From Vibrio renipiscarius (GTDB taxonomy: Bacteria > Pseudomonadota > Gammaproteobacteria > Enterobacterales > Vibrionaceae): 64,000 bases of DNA. A program made the translations under genes and the position numbers. Positions 57,547-64,000 of this stretch are shown here, piece by piece; the stretch's first letter is position 1, and the number at the start of each line of letters is the position of its first letter. The notes below the pieces were generated by a model. That model was not told the origin of the DNA. It was given only the letters and a program-made list of their open reading frames with translations, and made no database searches. Where the stretch lies: assembly GCF_000827885.1 (NCBI RefSeq), contig NZ_JTKH01000003.1, positions 451,918 to 515,917 on the forward strand, given 5' to 3'.

Positions 57547-58458
57547 ATGGCCGTTAATATCTCGCTAAAGCAGCTCAAGGTTTTTTCCACCATCAACCAC
57601 TGCGACACGTTAACCGAAGCCGCACAAACGCTCTTTCTCTCTAAAGCCGCGGTAAGTATGGCGCTGGCAGAGCTAGAAAAACAGCTTGGCCATTCATTAT
57701 TTGATCGGGTCAATAAGCGCTTAGTGCTCAATCAAGAAGGGCAAAAATTGCTGCCGTTGGTCGATGAATTACTGCACCGAGCAAAAGACATTGAACAATT
57801 ACTTGAAGATGATTCGACGTTAACGGGCCAACTGCGAATTGGCGCGAGTGATACGATTGGCAATCAAGTTGCGCCTTACCTCCTTAGCGCCTTTCGTCAA
57901 CAAACAGGGCATCAAGCTCAAAGCCTCTTTATTTCAAACTCTGCATTGATTTGCGAGAAACTGGTCGACTATGAGCTCGATCTTGCACTGATTGAAGGAA
58001 AAACGTTGCACCCAGAACTTGTCTCAACGCCGTTTAGCCAAGATGAAATGTGCATCATTTGCAGCCCACACTCATCACTCGCAAAAATGGCGATACCCGC
58101 GGTGAGTGACTTAGAAAACAGTGCTTGGATCTTACGTGAGCCGGGATCCGGTTCACGCGAGTTCTTTTTACGTGCCATCGCCCCGCGTATCGAGCATTGG
58201 CAAGAAGCCTTTCAGCTCAATACCACCGAAGCGCTCATCAATTGTGTCTCAGCAGGTCTTGGCCTTGCCTGTCTTTCTCGTTTAGCGGCAGAGCCCGCAC
58301 TAAAAGATGGCCGAGTGATCACACTTGATTTGCCACTGGATATGAAGCGTCGCTTTTGGCTGCTTGTCCATAAAGAAAAGTACCAAAATCCGTTACTGAA
58401 AAATTTTATCGAATTTTGTTATCAGTGGGATCAAGCAACACCTCCAGCCACTCAATAA
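57547..58458 (+). CDS. LysR-family transcriptional regulator (YeiE-like)
   Basis: 303 residues with N-terminal HTH (SLKQLKVFSTINHCDTLTEA, SKAAVSMALAELEKQLGHSL) and a C-terminal effector domain. The sequence LFDRVNKRLVLNQEG and the RIGASDTIGNQVAPYLL continuation resemble the YeiE branch, which in enterics responds to sulfite. The effector here is unknown. Divergent from the TDT transporter gene, which it probably regulates. Confidence 0.9.
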   Translation: MAVNISLKQLKVFSTINHCDTLTEAAQTLFLSKAAVSMALAELEKQLGHSLFDRVNKRLVLNQEGQKLLPLVDELLHRAKDIEQLLEDDSTLTGQLRIGASDTIGNQVAPYLLSAFRQQTGHQAQSLFISNSALICEKLVDYELDLALIEGKTLHPELVSTPFSQDEMCIICSPHSSLAKMAIPAVSDLENSAWILREPGSGSREFFLRAIAPRIEHWQEAFQLNTTEALINCVSAGLGLACLSRLAAEPALKDGRVITLDLPLDMKRRFWLLVHKEKYQNPLLKNFIEFCYQWDQATPPATQ

Positions 58459-58566
58459 CCACAGAAGCAACCGCCGAACAAAAACCGGGCAACCGAAAAG
58501 GCACGGCACAAATGGTGAGCATCTGAGTCGCACTTTTAAGCTGTCATCTAGACTTATTTGGTTAAA

Positions 58567-58586
58567 AACTGTATAAACAGCCAGTA
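58567..58586 (+). promoter_or_regulatory. yebG SOS box: LexA (SOS) box upstream of yebG
   Basis: AACTGTATAAACAGCCAGTA contains CTG-N10-CAG with the TATA-rich centre of the LexA consensus TACTGTATATATATACAGTA, 33 bp before the yebG ATG. Confidence 0.85.
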
Positions 58587-58618
58587 ATTGAACATTAATT
58601 AGAGCTAGAGGAACCACC

Positions 58619-58927
58619 ATGGCTGTAATCGTAAAATACGTAGTAGAACGCAACGGAGAAGAGAAAATGACTTTTGCCTCTAAAGCGGAAGCGGATGCTT
58701 ATGACAAAATGCTGGATACAGCAGACGAGCTATTTGCACTACTCGGTAAAAGCGACATTTTAGAAGACGAAGCGAAGCAAGAAGACTTGGCGATGTTCTT
58801 AGCTCAAAACAAAGATGAATTGCTTTACGCAATTGGCGCAAAGCGTCGTCCTGCACCAAAGAAAGCGAAAAAGATTGAAGCTGTCGCGGATATTGAGCAA
58901 GACGAGCAAGAAGAAGACGCAGCGTAA
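58619..58927 (+). CDS. yebG: DNA damage-inducible protein YebG
   Basis: 102 residues beginning MAVIVKYVVERNGEEKMTFA, the conserved YebG N-terminus, with ASKAEADAYDKMLDTADELF and an acidic tail after a basic KRRPAPKKAKK segment. An SOS-regulated protein of unknown biochemical role. AGAGGAA precedes the ATG; a LexA box and a terminator bracket it. Confidence 0.95.
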   Translation: MAVIVKYVVERNGEEKMTFASKAEADAYDKMLDTADELFALLGKSDILEDEAKQEDLAMFLAQNKDELLYAIGAKRRPAPKKAKKIEAVADIEQDEQEEDAA

Positions 58928-58985
58928 TTAACGCTCGCGAGCCCCTCTTCATCAGACGAGTCTGCGCTCGCTGTTCTTGAATAAT

Positions 58986-59015
58986 AAAAAACCGAAGCCA
59001 TGGCTTCGGTTTTTT
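58986..59015 (+). terminator. Terminator of yebG (bidirectional)
   Basis: Perfect symmetric hairpin AAAAAACCGAAGCC / GGCTTCGGTTTTTT. It also lies just downstream of the RND permease on the minus strand. Confidence 0.93.
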
Positions 59016-59063
59016 ATTGTCTTCACCTTGTGTGACATAACGTGAAGGTCAATTAATTACGGA

Positions 59064-62000
59064 TTAGTGCTCACCCATGTCGCCAAGCTCACCGTGAGAA
59101 GTTCGCCCTTTAAAATCATGGTTAAGCTCTTTGTTAAGCTCCGCTTCAACATGACCTGGTGCTTGAGTGCTGCCTGAAATCAAACGATACATCGCAGGAA
59201 TCACGAACAAGGTAATCAAGGTCGCAAACGCCATACCAAAGAAGATCACCGTACCCACAGCCACTCGGCTTTCGTAACCCGCTCCCGTTGAAAGAATCAA
59301 AGGAATCGCACCCGCCAGCGTCGTAAATGCCGTCATCAAGATCGGACGTAAACGACGTGCAGAAGCGTCAATGATGGCTTTTTCAAACTCCAAACCGCGA
59401 TCGCGTAATTGGTTGGCAAATTCAACAATCAAGATGCCGTTTTTAGTCACCATACCGATCAGCATGATCATGCCAATTTGGCTGTAGATATTGAAACCTT
59501 GATCCATAACAAACAGACCAAAGAAGCCACCAAATACCCCCATCGGGACGGTAAACATCACCACCAACGGGTTAATAAAGCTTTCAAACTGCGCGGCCAG
59601 TACGAGATAAGCCACCAGCAATGCCAATGCAAAGACCACCATCACACTCGATTGGTTCTCTTTATAATCTTTCGATTCACCGGAATAGCTTACGCTCACG
59701 TCATTTGGCAATATTTCAATCGCTTGCTGATCCAAATAATCCAATGCATCGCCCAGCGTATAACCATCAGAAAGGTTGGCTGAAATCGTCACCGATTTTT
59801 GCTTATTGTAGTGAGATAAACGTACCGATGATGCGACTTCTTCAATCTTAGTCACCGCATCTAACGTCACTAAATCGCCCGATGCTGTACGCATGTAAAT
59901 CTGTGTCAGATCCGCGGCATTACCAAAGCTATTTTCATCACCACGCAAGTAAACATCGTACTCTTCGCCACGTTCGACAAAGGTTGTTTCGCGTTTACCG
60001 CCAAGCATCACTTCAAGGGTTTCAGAGATCTCCGAAACGCTAATGCCCAGTTCAGCCGCACGTTGTTTGTCTACCGTTACCAATAGCTCTGGCGTTTTCT
60101 CTGAGTAGTTGATTTCCGCCCCTTCCATAAAGGGAGATTCTTCCGCCAACAGTTTCAGTTTTTCAGACCAATCTTTCAGCTCTTGATAATCCGCACCGCC
60201 TAATACAAATTGTACCGGCTCACTTGAACCACCTCTAAAGCCCGGTGTGAACGGGAACGCACGCACATCAGCAATACCAGACAGTGCTTTACGAACCTCA
60301 CCCAGCGCTTGTTGCGCAGTAACAGAACGATCATTCCAGTCGTCCAGTATCATGATCACAAAGCCAGTTTGGTCACCCGCCATACCGCCAAACGCCGGCG
60401 TTTGAATACTGAATGACTTTAGGAAACCTTGTCCAAGTAGCGGCATTAAGCGCTCTTCAACAATATCCATATTCGCCGACATACGGTTGTAACTGGTCGC
60501 GTCAGCACCACGAACAAAAGCAAAGATGACGCCGCGATCTTCACTTGGCGTGAGCTGTGACGGTACTTGCTGCATCAAGCCATAGCTGCCACCCATACAC
60601 GCTAAAATCACCACAGGCGCAGCCCATTTCGCTTTCAACGCGGCAATCAATAGATTGCGGTAACTTTTCTCTAAACGGCTAAATAAGCGTTCAATAAAGA
60701 GATTAAAACGACTTGGTTTCACATTCGATTTAAGAATCTTGCTACCAAGCACTGGCGTGAGTGTTAACGCGATCAATGAAGAGAAAATCACCGACATCGC
60801 CAGCAATACGGAGAACTCGGTAAACAGCAAGCCCACCATGCCATCCATAAAGGAGATTGGCAGGAACACCATCACTAATACCAAGGTGGTTGCGATAACG
60901 GCGAAACCGACTTCGCGTGTCCCTTTATAAGCCGCAAGCAGTGGTTTTTCACCACGTTCAATGTGATGGAAGATATTTTCAACCACCACGATGGCATCAT
61001 CCACCACCAAACCGATGGAAAGAATCAACGCCATTAACGTGATTAAGTTAATCGAGAAGCCAAAGAAGTAAGCGGCTATAAATGAAGAGATCAATGATAC
61101 CGGCACGGTAACGGCAGGAATCAGGGTCGCTCGAGCTTGACCAATAAAGATGTACAGTACAAGAATAACCAGACCACCAGTGATGAATAGCGTGCTATAC
61201 ACCTCGGCAATCGAGCGCTCGATAAAGACGGTTGAATCATAATCGACCGCTAAGCGAGTCCCAGCAGGTAAAAACTGTTGAACGGTCTCGACTTCTTTAT
61301 GCACTGCCGTCGCAACTTCAAGCGGGTTAGCGTCCGATTGCGGCACAATGCCCAAGCTCACGTTGACCACACCGTCGCTCTTAAAGGTCGAATTTTCGTT
61401 CTCAGCACCGATGTAAACATCTGCGATGTCTTTGAGGTAAATCGGTGTGTTGTCGCTCGCGCGGCGCACCACAAGGTACTCAAAATCCTGGGCGGTTTTG
61501 TAAGTGCGGGCGGTACGTACCGACATCACGGTTTGATCGTTACGAACTTCACCACCTGGGCTTTCTAAGTTTTCATTACGCAATGCTTGAGTAATATCCG
61601 CGGTAGTCACGCCACGCCCAGCCATTAATTCTGGCTTGAGTTTGACGTACATAACCTTGTACAAGCCGCCCGAGATATCTACCGAGCTCACCCCTGAAAT
61701 CAAACTAAAACGGTCCATCAATACGCGTTCAACGTAATCTGTCAATTGCGTTCGGTCGAGATTGGATGAGCTTAAGTTGATGTATAACGAGGCTTCACCT
61801 GAACCATTGTTTTTATAAACAATTGGATCGTCGGCTTCTTCAGGCAGTGAGCGCTGTGCACGTGCAACCGCATCTCGCACATCACTCACCCCGGTATTCA
61901 AGTCGTACCCTAGATCAAAGGTAATCGTAATGCGTGACATGCCATTACGCGTGGTTGAGGAGATTTCATCAATGCCACTGATCCCCGACAACTGATCTTC

Positions 62001-62201
62001 CAGTGCCGACGTTATTTGGCTTTCAATGATGGTGGCCGATGCGCCGTCATAACGCGTACTGATCGACACCACTGGGCTCTCAATATCCGGCATTTCTCGC
62101 ACGGCGAGTTTGGAGAACGAAACGATACCAAACACACACAACAGCAAGCTGAGTACCAGAGCCGAGACTGGCCTTTTTACTGAAACATCAGATAACCACA
62201 T
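59064..62201 (-). CDS. RND (HAE1) multidrug efflux permease
   Basis: 1045-residue inner-membrane proton-driven exporter. Seen: MWLSDVSVKRPVSALVLSLL at the N-terminus, the first periplasmic loop, and in the fourth span the GLVVDDAIVVVENI pair of proton-relay Asp; a second symmetrical half ends in the usual long periplasmic loop and spans, with an acidic/His tail. It works with a periplasmic adaptor and an outer-membrane TolC channel. Its ATG overlaps the adaptor stop (TAATG), so the pump genes form one unit. The substrate range and exact Vibrio Vex/Vme name cannot be decided here. Confidence 0.95.
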   Translation of the reverse strand: MWLSDVSVKRPVSALVLSLLLCVFGIVSFSKLAVREMPDIESPVVSISTRYDGASATIIESQITSALEDQLSGISGIDEISSTTRNGMSRITITFDLGYDLNTGVSDVRDAVARAQRSLPEEADDPIVYKNNGSGEASLYINLSSSNLDRTQLTDYVERVLMDRFSLISGVSSVDISGGLYKVMYVKLKPELMAGRGVTTADITQALRNENLESPGGEVRNDQTVMSVRTARTYKTAQDFEYLVVRRASDNTPIYLKDIADVYIGAENENSTFKSDGVVNVSLGIVPQSDANPLEVATAVHKEVETVQQFLPAGTRLAVDYDSTVFIERSIAEVYSTLFITGGLVILVLYIFIGQARATLIPAVTVPVSLISSFIAAYFFGFSINLITLMALILSIGLVVDDAIVVVENIFHHIERGEKPLLAAYKGTREVGFAVIATTLVLVMVFLPISFMDGMVGLLFTEFSVLLAMSVIFSSLIALTLTPVLGSKILKSNVKPSRFNLFIERLFSRLEKSYRNLLIAALKAKWAAPVVILACMGGSYGLMQQVPSQLTPSEDRGVIFAFVRGADATSYNRMSANMDIVEERLMPLLGQGFLKSFSIQTPAFGGMAGDQTGFVIMILDDWNDRSVTAQQALGEVRKALSGIADVRAFPFTPGFRGGSSEPVQFVLGGADYQELKDWSEKLKLLAEESPFMEGAEINYSEKTPELLVTVDKQRAAELGISVSEISETLEVMLGGKRETTFVERGEEYDVYLRGDENSFGNAADLTQIYMRTASGDLVTLDAVTKIEEVASSVRLSHYNKQKSVTISANLSDGYTLGDALDYLDQQAIEILPNDVSVSYSGESKDYKENQSSVMVVFALALLVAYLVLAAQFESFINPLVVMFTVPMGVFGGFFGLFVMDQGFNIYSQIGMIMLIGMVTKNGILIVEFANQLRDRGLEFEKAIIDASARRLRPILMTAFTTLAGAIPLILSTGAGYESRVAVGTVIFFGMAFATLITLFVIPAMYRLISGSTQAPGHVEAELNKELNHDFKGRTSHGELGDMGEH

Positions 62202-63265
62202 TACTTGTCACCTTTTGCTTGCTGTGGCTTTTGGTCTGCACTGCCTTGTTCTTTAACACTTGCGCCATCACGCATGTTAACGATGCCTTGCACAACAATC
62301 TTATCGCCAATGGTTAGCCCATCGGTAATGACAACTTGGTTTTCAACACGTGCGCCCAGCAATACTTGAGTGCGCGTCGCTTTGTTATCATCACCAATCA
62401 CGTAGACATAACGTTTTGTCCCTGAGTATTCCAATGCTTGAACGGGAATAATCGGTGCGTTAATCGCAGGGAAATCCATATCAGCAGACACCAGCATACC
62501 CGGCTTCAATTTTAACTCGCTGTTTTGGAAGTTGATTCGCACACGTAAGTTGAGGGTCTCTTGATTAATACGCGAATCGATCCCCACCACTTCGCCTTGG
62601 AAGACTTGTTCACCCCAAGCACTAGTGGTGGCTGAAACTTGCATGCCTTTTTCAATCTTGGCAAGGTAACGCTCTGGCACTTGCAGATCCAATTGCATCA
62701 CTGACAAATCATCAAGCGACAGTAACTCTGTCCCTGCAGACACCATTTTTCCGCGGCTAAAGTCGATAAAACCGATCGTGCCTGCAAATGGCGCACTAAT
62801 GTGCAAGTCTTTTAAGTTCGCATTGGCGGCATCAAGGCGTGCTTGAGCGATCTCAACATTGGTCTTTTGCGCATCGATTTCTGTTTGCGTAATCGCATTA
62901 CGCTTCACCAAACGCTCAAATTCTTTCAGCTTACGCTGCTCATCTTTTAAATACGCCTGCGCTTCTTTTACCGAAGCTCGCGCTTTATCATCATTAAGTT
63001 GGATCAGCAGTTGATCTTTATTAACTTCTTGATTGGCTTTTACAGCAATAATTTCCACCTTTCCGGTGGTTTCTGGCGATACCATCACCGATTGCGCCGC
63101 TTCCAATTTACCGACTAAAGACAGAGATTGGGAAACTTGGTGGGTTTGGACTTGCTCAGTCACAACAGTGACGGCTTGTGAACCTTGTGGACCACGAGCG
63201 AATGCAGCCGGAGAAGCGCTTAAAATTGACGCAGTAAGCAACGTTAGAATCAGTTTATTTTTCAT
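62201..63265 (-). CDS. RND efflux periplasmic adaptor subunit
   Basis: 354 residues. MKNKLILTLLTASILSASPAAFA is a signal peptide without a lipobox. Then a barrel-sandwich domain (GKVEIIAVKANQEVNKDQLL), an alpha hairpin (about 95-150), and the beta-barrel and membrane-proximal domains (GFIDFSRGKMVSAGTELLSL). Partner of the permease, with which it shares a 1-nt overlap. The tail (ADQKPQQAKGDK) is polar. Confidence 0.93.
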   Translation of the reverse strand: MKNKLILTLLTASILSASPAAFARGPQGSQAVTVVTEQVQTHQVSQSLSLVGKLEAAQSVMVSPETTGKVEIIAVKANQEVNKDQLLIQLNDDKARASVKEAQAYLKDEQRKLKEFERLVKRNAITQTEIDAQKTNVEIAQARLDAANANLKDLHISAPFAGTIGFIDFSRGKMVSAGTELLSLDDLSVMQLDLQVPERYLAKIEKGMQVSATTSAWGEQVFQGEVVGIDSRINQETLNLRVRINFQNSELKLKPGMLVSADMDFPAINAPIIPVQALEYSGTKRYVYVIGDDNKATRTQVLLGARVENQVVITDGLTIGDKIVVQGIVNMRDGASVKEQGSADQKPQQAKGDK

Positions 63266-63452
63266 TACTATGTATTCATCCAGAAATATCTATCCTCATT
63301 TTACTCGTAATTTCGTGCTAGAAACGTCAAGGAATGTAAATCCTACTCACTCTATCGCAATTAAAAATCACCTCAATTGGTAGTAAAACGTTCAATTACA
63401 GGCATCTTTGTCCAAAAAGACACCATTCAACTCAAAATCAGAAGAAAAACGC

Positions 63453-63480
63453 TTTACAGTATTTAGGAGTTTGCTATGAT
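63453..63480 (+). promoter_or_regulatory. Promoter of the tRNA-Tyr array
   Basis: TTTACA (63453-63458) and TATGAT (63475-63480) with a 16-bp spacer, followed by a GCGCTCC discriminator, typical of stringently controlled stable-RNA promoters. Confidence 0.7.
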
Positions 63481-63537
63481 GCGCTCCGAACTTGAGAGAT
63501 GCGTTGGGAAAACTTCTTTTAAGTATAAAAATACCCT

Positions 63538-63622
<85 letters not shown>

Positions 63623-63664
63623 TATTTTTTCTTGTGATTCTCGTAAAGAGTCTTGTAAGAAACA

Positions 63665-63997
<333 letters not shown>

Positions 63998-64000
63998 TCT

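Overview
The window looks like part of a Vibrio chromosome. The core gene order (guaA-guaB facing xseA, then der-bamB-yfgM-hisS-ispG-rodZ, and mltA-argA-recD-recB-recC), families common in vibrios (DUF2787, DUF2850), a tandem tRNA-Tyr array and moderate GC all point there. The species cannot be named from sequence alone.

Positions 1 to about 14,535 are an accessory genomic island. On the minus strand it carries a small excisionase-like HTH gene, a type I methyltransferase gene (hsdM) and the start of a second, tandem hsdM-like gene. The promoter is flanked by inverted GTTATCTCA/TGAGATAAC boxes. Next come a large SF1 helicase with a long insertion, an AlpA-type regulator, a RadC-like JAMM gene with two DUF2787 genes, an RNase HI homologue that has lost key catalytic residues, small hypotheticals, and a WYL regulator overlapping a lipoprotein gene. 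The right end holds an inovirus Gp2-like HUH protein, a double winged-helix gene broken exactly at a G8 run, and a divergent ribbon-helix-helix/coiled-coil protein with MatP-like architecture. It ends at a short sequence resembling the 3' end of ssrA (tmRNA) followed by a strong terminator, a plausible right attachment site. No integrase is in view.

From 14.7 to 26.4 kb lies ordinary chromosomal content: a LysR/SDR pair, a YbdG-like mechanosensitive channel, an exported amidohydrolase, a GNAT-nitrilase fusion, a beta-CASP metallo-hydrolase, a DUF808 membrane protein, metY and satP. From 26.7 to 41.5 kb are core genes: GMP synthesis (guaA, guaB), xseA, a zinc-ribbon gene, an AlaX-type editing protein, der, outer-membrane assembly (bamB, yfgM), hisS, ispG, rodZ and rlmN.

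From 41.6 to 56.2 kb are csdE-tcdA, mltA, a DUF2850 gene, argA behind a tandem pair of ArgR-like boxes, and recD-recB-recC. From 56.4 kb to the end are a TDT transporter with a divergent LysR gene, SOS-regulated yebG behind a LexA box, an RND efflux pump (adaptor and permease overlapping by 1 nt) and three tRNA-Tyr genes with near-identical spacers behind a strong promoter.

The most novel-looking parts are the island-borne Rep-like/winged-helix/RHH module at 11.1-14.3 kb with its G8 frameshift, the tandem-hsdM operon with its putative operator pair, the large helicase, and the degenerate RNase H.
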